NCBI GenBank assembly: GCA_937952305.1 | Contig: CALFZO010000006.1 | Span: forward strand, 124,001-188,000 | Source of the DNA: an uncultured Anaerolineales bacterium | GTDB lineage: Bacteria > Chloroflexota > Anaerolineae > Anaerolineales > UBA6663 | DNA: 64,000 nt | Direction: 5' to 3' | Part shown: one piece after another, positions 44,801 through 52,572 of the stretch | Layout: every line of letters begins with the position of its first letter | How positions within the stretch are numbered: position 1 is the first letter of the stretch | Program-made: the position numbers and the translations under genes | The notes under the pieces: model-generated | Told to the model about the DNA's origin: nothing | Seen by the model: only the letters and a program-made list of their open reading frames with translations | Database searches by the model: none

Positions 44801-45287
44801 GGTGGGGCAGTCTGTGACCGTGCTCGGTTATTCGCGCGTGCGGAGCGGGCGCTTCGAACTCTACGTACGCACGCTGTTCCAGGTGGACGCGCCGCCCATG
44901 GAAGGCGGCGCCGGGATTGCGCCAGCACCGGGGCCGGTGGGGCCAGGGACAGCGGGATCACTGCTGACCCTGACCGGGCGCGTGGTCAAGCTTGAGTCGA
45001 CGGCCTTCTGGTTGGACGCCGGCGCCGGTCCGGTGCGCGTGTTCTTCGCCGCCTCTACAGGCGTGCGCCGGCCGAAGGTGGCGCGCGGCGACATCTGGAC
45101 GGTCACCGGAGTGGTGGTGGAGATGACGGCCACCAAAACGCGCGCGGCCGGCTACCAGTTGCAGCCGCGCTTCGCCGCAGATGTGCAGCCGGTGCGCGCG
45201 CGCTACGTGGCCGCGCCCGAGGCGGAGACGCCGACGCCGCCGGAAGAAACACCCCCGGACGAGGCGGCCCCGTCGCCAACGCCTTAG
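41829..45287 (+). CDS. Giant secreted protein with four lamin-tail domains and an OB-fold region
   Basis: A 1152-aa exported protein. The signal peptide covers about 1-33 (FACLQIVVVAAVLILGW, cut near SARADEP). A Thr/Pro/Ala/Ser linker (34-215) precedes four lamin-tail-like domains (about 220-390, 433-590, 622-770 and 787-910; each starts as VLINEV/VISQVY and has a FIELRN/WLELFNPG/FVEVFNTG edge strand). An OB-fold-like region follows (about 945-1130; GRVTVPAPLFGPRQIYLQDE), then a Pro-rich tail. Order and motifs parallel the non-catalytic front of ExeM-type extracellular nucleases, but no nuclease domain is present. Probably surface-anchored or a DNA-related adhesin; inference. Confidence 0.78.
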   Translation: MRTRLFFACLQIVVVAAVLILGWPSVPSARADEPAPLDASPTLEGTLTAPPSTETPTPDPVTATLTAEPAATGTALPEGTLPATEAGSPTPAATIDPGATLTGAPDPATPTTTVAAATTEPAATATDPATPATATDSPPQSAMPSATPMPSIVAPESATPSATPTLTGTATFTPTPSATASPTFTPTPTPLPASSATPAVLSPEPPQAEAPASRAGTPSTTLVISQVYGGGGNAGAPYRNDFIELRNLGPSAVDLGGWSVQYAPATSGSWQSVALAGLVQPGSTYLLQLGSGGGEGAALPAPEAAHSLNIAASAGKVALVSEAAPLAGSCPDSALVVDFLGYGVTASCYETAPTGNLSAGAAAHRMGPADTDHNAVDFGVAAPSPHGNVVSPPTSTTTPTPTPTPTVTPTLPVTVTATATPTASSTISPAAPGSVLINEVVTDPQQDWSGGGFGPVPGAGPVSDTDEWIELLILADGLDLTAWTLELRDGSDVSGDLTEAGAFQVVRYLGAGSAAATRAGDRLVLGNVRGSGTLNNAVTVQLLDSHGGLIDAVTLGGGAPSGDADSAAEEAVARRPDGAGLWVRQAATPGQANDLAPQPTPTATATATVTPTAAATPSAYPAGAVLINEVAWAGTAASANDEWLELFNPGPIPIALAGWRLSDGGDIDLSFPPGLAIPAGGFLLLERTDDSTIADVPADLLYSGGLSNGGETLVLRDATGSVIDIAAGAGGWPAGDAALFATMERAGGGWRTQAGAATGHAADGSPLRGTPRGLNSAYRPAPTPVSYPATVLLNEVLPAPGDGSDEFVEVFNTGAEAVDVSGWQLDDSAGGSAPFHLPAGTVVGPRALLAFSKSETGLAFNNSGDTARLLHPDGGVADELVYTRSPGVDVSWARVPDGGAWAATTQVTPGLPNTAAPPAEGGPPADSGAPEQEAASVPIGVFRTWPAGAWATLTGRVTVPAPLFGPRQIYLQDETGGIAVYLGRGDWPALPVGQSVTVLGYSRVRSGRFELYVRTLFQVDAPPMEGGAGIAPAPGPVGPGTAGSLLTLTGRVVKLESTAFWLDAGAGPVRVFFAASTGVRRPKVARGDIWTVTGVVVEMTATKTRAAGYQLQPRFAADVQPVRARYVAAPEAETPTPPEETPPDEAAPSPTP

Positions 45288-45623
45288 GACCGACATATCC
45301 CTTGGGGCCGCGCCGCTACGCCGGCGGGTGGGTGGCGCGTTTGGGCAGCCGGCTGGAAATTGCGCAGACTTCCGTTTGGGGCCGGTCGAGCGCCGCCCAG
45401 GCAGGGTGTTTGTGCTAAGATGAATCCAGTTTGACCCCCGCCCTCGCCTTACAACTGGTGCCCGCTGATCAGGCTCCGTCCGACGGAGCCGGCGTTGTCG
45501 TCAAGGCGGCGCGTCCGCGCGCCCTCAAGCGCCGGCTGCGTTGATCAGGAAAGGAGGGAACCACCGCCAAGCCCGCCGGACAGTCGTATCCAGCGTCCCA
45601 TCTTCGGCAAAGGAGATCACCCT
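45288..45623. other. Intergenic gap with a palindrome and a hairpin
   Basis: No gene seen. GGCTCCGTC-C-GACGGAGCC (45472-45490) is a near-perfect 19-bp palindrome. GGCGCG-TCCG-CGCGCC (45508-45523) is a second hairpin. Either may be an operator or leader structure for the hydrolase at 45624; no T-run follows them. Confidence 0.4.
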
Positions 45624-46826
45624 ATGACCATGTCACGCGTCATTCTCCTAGCCGGTCAGGCCGGCCTCCGGTCTGCCGTCATCCGGATCCTGTTCGCGGG
45701 TCTGTTGGCCCTCGGCCTCGCCTCCCCCGCGCTGGCCGAAGCCGCGCCCGCCGCGCCCATCCCCGGACCATGTGTGGACAGCGTCCTGCCCGGCGGCGCC
45801 CTGGCCAAGCTTTGCGTGCCCGCCGCCGGCTGGAACGGCGATCTGGTCCTTTACGCGCACGGCTACGTCCCGGCCGGCGCGCCGCTGAACGCGTACGAAT
45901 CCCAGCTGAGTCTGCCGGACGGCACCTATCTGCCGGCCCTGCTGCAGAGCCTCGGGTACGCCTTCGCCGCCACCAGCTATCGCGTCAACGGTCTGGCCAT
46001 CTTGCCCGCCCTGGACGATCTGGAGGAATTAACCGCCGCCTTCAGCGCCCAGTACGGCCAACCCGGCCACACCTACCTCACCGGCGTCTCCGAAGGCGGC
46101 CTGATCACGGCGCTGGCCGTGGAACAGGCGCCCGGCTTGTACGATGGCGGCCTGGCCACCTGCGGCCCCCTCGGCGACTTCCGCCAGCAGATCAATTACT
46201 TCGGCGACTTCCGCGTGCTGTTCGACTACTTCTTCCCCGGCACGCTGCCGCCCACCGCCATCAGCATCCCGGCCAGCGTCCCGCTCAACTGGGAGAACGT
46301 GTATGTCCCGGTCATCAGCGCCCGGCTCGCCCAAGACCCCCTGGCGGCGGCGGCGTTGATGCGCACGTCCAACGCGGCCTTTGACACCGCCGACCTGACG
46401 ACGATCGGCCAGACTACGCTGGGCGTGCTGTGGTACAACGTCTTCGCCACGAACGACGCCGCCGCCAAGCTCGGCGGCAACCCGTTCGACAACACCCAGC
46501 GCTGGTACAGCGGCTCGCGCAACGACCTGCGCCTCAACCGGCTGGTGGCGCGTTTCCCGGCCAGCCCGACGGCGCTCGGCAATCTGGGCGCGTATCAGAC
46601 CTCCGGCCAGCTGACCGTCCCGCTGGTGGCCCTGCACACCACCGCCGACGAGATCGTGCCCTACGGGCAGGCCCGAACCTATGCGGCCAAGGTCCAAACG
46701 TCCGGCGCCGGCCGCTTCACGCTGCTGCCGATCCAGCGCTACGGCCACTGCAACTTCACGTCGCAAGAAGTCCTGACGGCCTTTGCCGTGCTGGTGCTGC
46801 AGGTCACTGGCCAGGCGCTGCCGTAA
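45624..46826 (+). CDS. Secreted alpha/beta hydrolase
   Basis: A 400-aa exported serine hydrolase. A signal peptide covers about 1-38 (AGLLALGLASPALAEA). Nucleophile S157 lies in GVSEGG, the acid is likely D342 (TTADEIVP) and His H375 (YGHCNF). The length and cap region suggest a lipase, tannase-like or peptidase-like esterase of unknown substrate. The ATG at 45624 follows AAGGAG by 8-9 nt; the upstream extension is non-homologous. A strong terminator (46853-46890) follows. Confidence 0.82.
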   Translation: MTMSRVILLAGQAGLRSAVIRILFAGLLALGLASPALAEAAPAAPIPGPCVDSVLPGGALAKLCVPAAGWNGDLVLYAHGYVPAGAPLNAYESQLSLPDGTYLPALLQSLGYAFAATSYRVNGLAILPALDDLEELTAAFSAQYGQPGHTYLTGVSEGGLITALAVEQAPGLYDGGLATCGPLGDFRQQINYFGDFRVLFDYFFPGTLPPTAISIPASVPLNWENVYVPVISARLAQDPLAAAALMRTSNAAFDTADLTTIGQTTLGVLWYNVFATNDAAAKLGGNPFDNTQRWYSGSRNDLRLNRLVARFPASPTALGNLGAYQTSGQLTVPLVALHTTADEIVPYGQARTYAAKVQTSGAGRFTLLPIQRYGHCNFTSQEVLTAFAVLVLQVTGQALP

Positions 46827-46852
46827 GCGACCCTCCCCCGTCAGAGACACAA

Positions 46853-46890
46853 CGCGCGGCGAGGCCAACACCTCGCCGCGCGTCATTTAA
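46853..46890 (+). terminator. Intrinsic terminator after the secreted hydrolase
   Basis: A 13-bp perfect stem (46853-46865 with 46872-46884) and loop CCAACA, then CATTTAAT. Confidence 0.85.
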
Positions 46891-46907
46891 TCGCCGTCGT
46901 CCCCGGT

Positions 46908-47279
46908 TCAGCGCTTGCGCGTGGGATCGCCCTTGGTGGTGTTGAGGCGCACCGCCTGGCGCACCAGCGCCTTGAACGCCGTGGGCCGGATATCCCGCCG
47001 GCTGGTCAGCTTGATGTGGCGCATCCGGTCACCGTCCCCTTGCAGCAGACCGCCGGGGTCGGCCATCTCCGCGCCGCGCCAGAAGCCGAAGTTGATGTGC
47101 GCTTTGTGCGCCTTGATGAAGATCAGCGGCCCGCCCTGCTCGTAGACGGGCTGGGCCCACTTGACGGTCTCGACCGCCTTGGGCGCCGCGCTCCGCACCA
47201 GGCGGCGCAGGGCGCTGACGATCTCGGCCTGCTCGGCCGGCAGGGCGCGCACATACTCGTCGACCGTTCGTGTCGGCAT
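46908..47279 (-). CDS. DUF1801-family protein
   Basis: A 123-aa protein of the DUF1801/YdhG-like type. N-terminal TVDEYVRALP, AVETVKWAQPVYEQGGPLI and the C-terminal HIKLTSRRDI-type region match the family, whose members often act as small iron- or ligand-binding proteins of uncertain role. ATG at 47279 (MPTRTVDEY) after GGAGG. It lies 14 bp downstream of the VOC gene, in an AraC-linked minus-strand cluster. Confidence 0.8.
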   Translation of the reverse strand: MPTRTVDEYVRALPAEQAEIVSALRRLVRSAAPKAVETVKWAQPVYEQGGPLIFIKAHKAHINFGFWRGAEMADPGGLLQGDGDRMRHIKLTSRRDIRPTAFKALVRQAVRLNTTKGDPTRKR

Positions 47280-47293
47280 ACGGCCTCCGCCTC

Positions 47294-47704
47294 TCAGTGG
47301 TGCTGCGTCAGGCTGAACCAATTCCCAAAGCCGTCTTTGAAGATCGCCTCCACGCCGTAGGGCCGGGCCTGCGGCGGAGCGATGAACTCCACGCCCTGGC
47401 GCTGCAGTTGTTCATAGGTCGCCTGGCAATCGTCGGTCTCGAACACGCCGGTGCCCATCAGCCCGCGCTCCAGGACGGCACGCAGGAGTTTGGCCGATTC
47501 TTCGTCCATCATCCCGCCCGGCTGCACAGCGTACAGGATCAACTCCAGGTCCGGCTGGCCTTTGGGGCCGACGGTCAACCAGCGGAAGCCGCCGTCCAGG
47601 CGGAAGTCGGTGCGGACCTCAAAGCCGAGTTTGTGCGTGTAGAAGGCCAGGGCCGCGTCCTGGTCGGTGACGTAGATGGTGGCGTGCGACAGCTTGGTGA
47701 TCAT
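47294..47704 (-). CDS. VOC-family (glyoxalase/bleomycin-resistance fold) protein
   Basis: A 136-aa protein of two beta-alpha-beta-beta-beta units. N-terminal LSHATIYVTDQDAALAFYTHKLGFEV and C-terminal GVEAIFKDGFGNWFSLTQ are typical; H7 and E-type metal residues may bind a metal. Many such proteins are dioxygenases, lyases or resistance factors, and the activity cannot be told. It is in the minus-strand set with the ABM and DUF1801 genes. Confidence 0.85.
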   Translation of the reverse strand: MITKLSHATIYVTDQDAALAFYTHKLGFEVRTDFRLDGGFRWLTVGPKGQPDLELILYAVQPGGMMDEESAKLLRAVLERGLMGTGVFETDDCQATYEQLQRQGVEFIAPPQARPYGVEAIFKDGFGNWFSLTQHH

Positions 47705-47731
47705 GCTAGCTCTCCTGCGCGTGGATTGCCG

Positions 47732-48046
47732 TTACACACTCAGCCCCTTGGCCCACACCGGCCGCGCCAGCCCGACTTCCGGCTGGCCGGCCAGCAATGG
47801 GCCGGCCGCTTGCATGTAGCTCCAGAACCAGGGGCGCTGCCCAGCCTGCTCAAACGCCTCCCGGCTGGAGTAAATCTCGAACAGGTAAAACGTGTCGGCG
47901 TCGTTTTCGTCCAGGCAGACGGCCGCCGTCTCCTGCCCGTAGTTCTCGGCCGCATGGGGCGCCAGGTGTTGCTCATACAGGCGATAGACCGCGTCGCGTT
48001 GGCCGGGCAGGGTCTTTGTCTTGATGACGACAGCGAGCTTAGGCAT
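47732..48046 (-). CDS. Antibiotic-biosynthesis-monooxygenase (ABM) family protein
   Basis: A 104-aa dimeric ferredoxin-like-fold protein: KLAVVIKTKTLPGQRDAVYR, then CLDENDADTFYLFEIYSSRE, EQAGQRPWFWSYMQAAGPLL. It resembles YgiN/LsrG-type quinol or signalling-molecule monooxygenases. ATG at 48046 is favoured by the conserved N-terminus and a GAGG site about 10 nt upstream. It sits 27 bp upstream of the VOC gene and 87 bp downstream of the AraC regulator. Confidence 0.8.
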   Translation of the reverse strand: MPKLAVVIKTKTLPGQRDAVYRLYEQHLAPHAAENYGQETAAVCLDENDADTFYLFEIYSSREAFEQAGQRPWFWSYMQAAGPLLAGQPEVGLARPVWAKGLSV

Positions 48047-48133
48047 AGTCGGTTGGCCTCCAGTCAACAAAGGGCGTTGTTGAAGACAGGATAACCGAGG
48101 GCCAGAACAGATGTCTTCTCGAAAATTGCGCTG

Positions 48134-48574
48134 TTAGCGGGCTGGCGTATCGGTCGGCACGCCGGCCATCTGCAGGAAGCAGGCCGGGATGAAGCGCCGG
48201 CGCGCCACCATCACCGCCCGGTAGCGCTGCGGCGGCTGACCGACGGCGCGCGTGAACAGACTACTGAACGAGCCCAGGCTCTGAAAGCCCACCGCCAGGC
48301 AGACCTCGGTCACGGTGAGCCGGCCGGCCGCGAGCAACTCCTTGGCCTTGGCGATGCGGCGTCTGATCAGGTACTGATGGGGCGTCTGGCCGTAGGCCTG
48401 GCGGAAGAGGCGGATGAAGTGGAAGCGCGAGAAGTGGGCTTGCCGCGCGACCCGATCCAGGTTGAGCGGTCCCGCAAAGTGGGCGTCCATAAGAGCGCGC
48501 GCCTGGCGCAGGCGGTGCCGCATCTCAAGGCGGCGGCGTGGCTGACCAGAGAGGCCGGCGAAAGGAGACCACAT
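48134..48574 (-). CDS. AraC-family transcriptional regulator (DNA-binding domain)
   Basis: A 146-aa protein consisting of the two AraC HTH motifs (LNLDRVARQAHFSRFHFIRL about 39-58 and VTEVCLAVGFQSLGSFSSLF about 90-110), followed by QPPQRYRAV. It lacks an N-terminal ligand domain, so it is a stand-alone DNA-binding member. It is the first gene of a minus-strand group with an ABM protein, a VOC protein and DUF1801, and probably controls them. ATG at 48574 is used; ATG at 48523 is possible. Confidence 0.88.
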   Translation of the reverse strand: MWSPFAGLSGQPRRRLEMRHRLRQARALMDAHFAGPLNLDRVARQAHFSRFHFIRLFRQAYGQTPHQYLIRRRIAKAKELLAAGRLTVTEVCLAVGFQSLGSFSSLFTRAVGQPPQRYRAVMVARRRFIPACFLQMAGVPTDTPAR

Positions 48575-48729
48575 AAAGAAGGCGTCTTGACGTCTGAGAG
48601 CTGATCGTTATGACGGCGACAACGCATTTATAGCGTGAGGCCGGCCGGGCGTTGGGAGAAAGTTAGTGCCTGGCGCCGTGCCCGCTGCCGCTTCGCGGAT
48701 CGATCACGCTATTTTCACTCTAAACCCGC

Positions 48730-48758
48730 TTGAAGCTGGTTGGCGGGAACCCTATCAT
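48730..48758 (+). promoter_or_regulatory. Candidate promoter of the 1109-aa secreted protein
   Basis: TTGAAG (48730-48735), exactly 17 bp, TATCAT (48753-48758). The leader would be about 80 nt. It is the best -35/-10 pair in the window. Confidence 0.6.
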
Positions 48759-48846
48759 GACGCCGTCCAATTTCGTGAAGTTGACCAGCGCCATCTTGAA
48801 CGACCGTCCGGCTTGACTGGGATGCGGCTGGACAAAAGGGGCCACC

Positions 48847-51800
48847 ATGCTCATGCGTACAGACTACCATCGGATTAGCCAAACGGTTCGGGCCGGCCTG
48901 CTGATCAGCGCGGTCTGCCTCTGGCTGGGCGTCCTGCCACAGCCAGCCGCGGCTCTCAGCGGCGTCCACCAGGTCCCGGCCAACCTGTTGACCAACGGCG
49001 GCTTCGAGGCCGGCTCCCTCACTGGCTGGGAGGTCACCGGCAGCCTGTCCGTCACCGCCGCCGCCGCCGCCACGGGCGCTTACGGCGCGTACATGCCCAC
49101 CACCGGCCGCCTGGACCAGGTCTTCGCCACCACGCCCGGCCAGGTCTACACCGTCACCGCCCGGCTGCGCATCGACCAGCAGATCGTCACGCCCACGTGG
49201 GGCGGTCTGCGCTTTCAGGTAGTCAACTCCAGTTGGTCGCAGCGCGCGGCCAGCCCCTACTACACCACGGCCAACTCGCCGGCCAGCGTGTGGACATTCG
49301 TCCAGTTCAGCTTCACGGCCAACACCGCCACCTCGCGCCTGGTCTATGAGAACTTCAGCGGCGGCGGCCAGTTCCGGGCCTCGGCCGACGACCTCCAGGT
49401 CAGCGCCGCGGCGTCCGCGGCGACGGCCACCGCCCTCCCGGCGACGGCCACGCCGTCCCACACACCCACCGCGCCGGCGCCAACGGCGGCCCCGTCTTCC
49501 ACCTCCAGCGCGCCGACCGCGACGCCGGCCAGCCCGCTGCCCCCCACGGCCACGCCCAGCCCCGCCGGGGCGCCGGTCTTCCTGCCGATCGGCGTCGGCT
49601 ACTCGGACGTGATCCCGCACCAGCTGGTGCGCGCCGGCGACGATCGCGTGTACGCCTTCGCGGCGCAGCCGTACACCTCGGCCCTGCGCGCTTACTGGAC
49701 CGCGAATCCCGGTCTGCCGGCCGCCGGCGCCGTCTTCAACACGCTCCTGGTGAACGACTCCAGCAACCTCTTGTCCGTCGACGCCGCCTATGACGGCGCC
49801 GCGTACATCCACGTGCTGGTCAACACCAACGCCGGCGTCCTCAAAGACTACGTCTTCGACCTCGCCACGCACACGTTCCGGACGCCGGTGACCCTGGCCA
49901 GCGGCAACCCCACCGTCGGCGGCGATTACATCGGCACCAGTGGTGTCTCGGGCCTGTTCGACCAGAAAGGCGAGCTGCACCTGGCGTACTGGTCCGCCAA
50001 CCAGCACATCACCCACCAGGCCTTCACCTACGACGCGGCCGCCCATACGCTGACCGCGGTCGGCGCCGCGGTCCAGGTGGACGCGCTCGGCAGCGCCAAT
50101 CATCCGGTCCTGGCGATCTCGCCGCTCGATCAATCAGTCACGGTGGCCTGGGTGTCCCAAGCCACGGCGCCGGCCCGCATCCTGGCCCGGTCCCGCACCG
50201 CCCTCGGCAGCTGGGGCGCCGTCGAGACCGTCAGCCTGGCGCCGGTCTGGACCAGCACCAACGCGGGCATCAACATTGATCAGGGGCCGAGCTTGCTGAT
50301 CGACACGGCCGGCACCCGGCACCTGCTTTACATCGAGGACTGGGACACTTCTGGCGACTACGGCCGCGTGCATTACGCCGCCAGCACCGGCGGCGGCTGG
50401 GCCGACCAGGCTCTGCCGGCCTACTCGCACGACCCGGCCCTGGCCGTGGATGGCGCCAACCGTCTGTACCTGATAGGTCACGGCCACCCCAACAACGCCC
50501 AGCTACAGCCCGGCAACCCGGCCTGCCGCAGCATGGACGAGATGTGCCTGATGCCACGCAACAGCGACGGCACCTGGGGGCCCACGCAGCTCTTCGCGCC
50601 GCGGCCCGGCCTCGAGTCGTTTGACGCCAGCCCGTCGGTCAAGTGGTCCGTCGTCGGCTTCAACCGCCCGGAGGCGCTGGAGTTCCTGTTCTTCTCGACA
50701 CCCTACAACGCCCCGCTGCTCTACTACGGCCGTTTTGAAACCGCCTCGAGCGCGACGCCCACGCCGCTGCCGACGAACACCGCCACGGCGGCGCCTTCGC
50801 AGACGCCGTTACCGACGAACACGCCAACACCGCTACCCACGGCTGCGGCTTCAGCGACGCCTTCGCAAACGCCGCCGCCGACAAACACGCCAACACCGCT
50901 GCCCACGAATACGGTGTCAGCGACGCCTTCGCAAACGCCGCTGCCGACGAACACGCCGCCGGCCACGGCTCTCCCAGACCTGATCTTCGCTGATGATTTC
51001 GAGGCCGGGTCGCTGCTGGCCTGGACCAGCGCCGTCACCGACAGCGGCGACCTGCGCGCGGCGTCGGCCGCCGCCCTGGTCGGAGCCAACGGCTTGCAGG
51101 CCGTCATCGACGACAACACCGCCGTCTACGTGACCGACGACAACCCTAACGCCGAGCGCCGTTACCGGGTCCGCTTCTACTTCGACCCCAACTCGGTCAC
51201 CATGGCCAACAACGACCTGCACGTCCTCCTGTACGGGTACTCGGGCGCCTCCACGGCCGTCCTGCGGGTGGAGTTCCGGCGCTCGAGCAGCGCCTACCAG
51301 TTGCGCGCCGGCCTGCTCAACGACGGCACGAGCTGGACCTCCACCAGCTACGTCACCGTCAGCGACGCCCCGCACGTCGTCGAGCTCGACTGGCGCGCCT
51401 CGGCCGCGGCCGGCGCCAACTCCGGCGGCCTGACCTTCTGGATCGACGGCACCCAGCGCGCCAACCTGACCGGCACCGACAACGACACCCGCCGCCTGGA
51501 CCGCGTCCGCCTCGGCGCCGTGACCGGGATCGACGCCGGCACGCGCGGCACCGTCTTCTTCGACGCCTTCGAGGCGCGCCGCGAGAGCTACATCGGTCCG
51601 GCCGCCGGCCCCACGCCCACCGCGACACCCACCACCGTTCCACCGACCGCGACGAGCCCGGCGCCGACGCTCACGCCCACCGCCAGCGGCGTTCCGCCCA
51701 CGGCCACTCCGCCCGCGCCCACACCGACCGCCCCGCCGGCCGCCGCCAATCTGCTGAACAACGGCAGCTTTGAGACCGGCTCGCTCGCCGGCTGGGAGGA

Positions 51801-52176
51801 CTACGGCGGCATGTCGGTGCCGGTTTCGGCCGCCTACACCGGCGCCTTTGGCGCCTACATGCCCAGCGACGGCCGCATCGACCAGGTCTTCGCCACCACC
51901 CCCGGCCAGGTCTACACCGTCACCGCCCGCCTGCGCATCGACCAACAGACCGTCGCGCCCACCTGGGGCGGCCTGCGCGTCCGCGTGGTCAATGCCACTT
52001 GGATGCAGCTCGCCACCAGCCCGCACTTCACACTCGCCAACTCGCCGGCCGGCACGTGGACGCTCGTCCAGTTCACGTTCACGGCCAACACCGCCACCAC
52101 CCGCCTCAATTACGAAAACTTCAGCAACGGCGAATATCAGGCCTCGGCCGACGCGTTCAGCGTGACGGGGCCGTGA
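48847..52176 (+). CDS. Giant secreted protein with duplicated CBM-like ends, propeller and lectin domains
   Basis: A 1109-aa exported protein with a signal peptide (about 1-38). Domains in order are a CBM4/9-like module (about 45-190; NLLTNGGFEAGSLTGW), a Thr/Pro linker, a beta-propeller-like region (about 240-630 with repeats of VDAAYDGAAYIHVLV type), a second linker made of 22-aa repeats (about 640-710), a concanavalin-like domain (about 712-915; FADDFEAGSLLAWTSAV), a third linker and a second copy of the first CBM module (about 967-1109; NLLNNGSFETGSLAGW). No catalytic motif was found. Probably a surface glycan-binding or structural protein. The two end modules are near-identical over long stretches, so a duplication is evident. 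Confidence 0.78.
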   Translation: MLMRTDYHRISQTVRAGLLISAVCLWLGVLPQPAAALSGVHQVPANLLTNGGFEAGSLTGWEVTGSLSVTAAAAATGAYGAYMPTTGRLDQVFATTPGQVYTVTARLRIDQQIVTPTWGGLRFQVVNSSWSQRAASPYYTTANSPASVWTFVQFSFTANTATSRLVYENFSGGGQFRASADDLQVSAAASAATATALPATATPSHTPTAPAPTAAPSSTSSAPTATPASPLPPTATPSPAGAPVFLPIGVGYSDVIPHQLVRAGDDRVYAFAAQPYTSALRAYWTANPGLPAAGAVFNTLLVNDSSNLLSVDAAYDGAAYIHVLVNTNAGVLKDYVFDLATHTFRTPVTLASGNPTVGGDYIGTSGVSGLFDQKGELHLAYWSANQHITHQAFTYDAAAHTLTAVGAAVQVDALGSANHPVLAISPLDQSVTVAWVSQATAPARILARSRTALGSWGAVETVSLAPVWTSTNAGINIDQGPSLLIDTAGTRHLLYIEDWDTSGDYGRVHYAASTGGGWADQALPAYSHDPALAVDGANRLYLIGHGHPNNAQLQPGNPACRSMDEMCLMPRNSDGTWGPTQLFAPRPGLESFDASPSVKWSVVGFNRPEALEFLFFSTPYNAPLLYYGRFETASSATPTPLPTNTATAAPSQTPLPTNTPTPLPTAAASATPSQTPPPTNTPTPLPTNTVSATPSQTPLPTNTPPATALPDLIFADDFEAGSLLAWTSAVTDSGDLRAASAAALVGANGLQAVIDDNTAVYVTDDNPNAERRYRVRFYFDPNSVTMANNDLHVLLYGYSGASTAVLRVEFRRSSSAYQLRAGLLNDGTSWTSTSYVTVSDAPHVVELDWRASAAAGANSGGLTFWIDGTQRANLTGTDNDTRRLDRVRLGAVTGIDAGTRGTVFFDAFEARRESYIGPAAGPTPTATPTTVPPTATSPAPTLTPTASGVPPTATPPAPTPTAPPAAANLLNNGSFETGSLAGWEDYGGMSVPVSAAYTGAFGAYMPSDGRIDQVFATTPGQVYTVTARLRIDQQTVAPTWGGLRVRVVNATWMQLATSPHFTLANSPAGTWTLVQFTFTANTATTRLNYENFSNGEYQASADAFSVTGP
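48981..49400 (+). repeat. Duplicated CBM module, copy 1 (DNA level)
   Basis: Encodes residues about 45-188 of the 1109-aa protein. It is nearly the same as 51748-52170: the stretch starting GACCAGGTCTTCGCCACCAC is shared with few substitutions for about 100 bp. It indicates intragenic duplication. Confidence 0.8.
50755..50965 (+). repeat. Tandem 66-bp repeats encoding Thr/Pro linker
   Basis: Units of 22 codons (TPSQT-P/L-PTNTPTPLPT...) repeated about 2.7 times. They share the core CCTTCGCAAACGCCG and differ at third positions. This is a coding linker, not CRISPR. Confidence 0.75.
51748..52170 (+). repeat. Duplicated CBM module, copy 2 (DNA level)
   Basis: Encodes the C-terminal module of the 1109-aa protein and is homologous at the DNA level to 48981-49400. 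Confidence 0.8.
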
Positions 52177-52239
52177 GGCCGCCGCCGACGGCCGAGGCGG
52201 TGTGCGCCCGCGCCTCGGCCGTCGGCCGGACCCGGATGC

Positions 52240-52245
52240 TATAAT
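52240..52245 (+). promoter_or_regulatory. Leaderless-type -10 element of gatC
   Basis: Perfect TATAAT, then 6 nt to the ATG of gatC at 52252, predicting transcription start at the start codon. No clear -35 at 16-18 bp. Confidence 0.6.
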
Positions 52246-52251
52246 GGGCGC

Positions 52252-52539
52252 ATGACCCTGTCGCTGGCGGAAATCGAGCACATCGCGGCCCTGGCTCGTC
52301 TGCGTCTGACCGACGCCGAGAAGGCCCGTTACCGCGAGCAGCTTTCGGCCGTCCTGGATTACATGGCGCGCCTGCGCCAGGTGGACACCACCCACATCGC
52401 GCCGACCGCGGCCATGCTGCCCCTGCAAACGGTGCTGCGCCGCGACGAGGTCCAGCCCTCCCTCTCCCCAGCCGAACTGCTGGCCAATGCGCCGGCCGCC
52501 GACGGCGACACCTTCCGCGTGCCGCCGGTGCTGGAGTAG
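52252..52539 (+). CDS. gatC: Aspartyl/glutamyl-tRNA amidotransferase subunit C
   Basis: A 95-aa GatC that stabilises the GatCAB complex, which converts Glu-tRNA(Gln) and Asp-tRNA(Asn) to the cognate amidated forms. Typical features are IEHIAALARLRLTDAEKARY at the N-terminus, LDYMARLRQVDT and the C-terminal FRVPPVLE. Length is typical. It precedes gatA by 33 bp; gatB follows about 4.5 kb later. Confidence 0.95.
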   Translation: MTLSLAEIEHIAALARLRLTDAEKARYREQLSAVLDYMARLRQVDTTHIAPTAAMLPLQTVLRRDEVQPSLSPAELLANAPAADGDTFRVPPVLE

Positions 52540-52572
52540 CCCGCCGCCCGCGGGGGATATCGGCCGGCCGCC

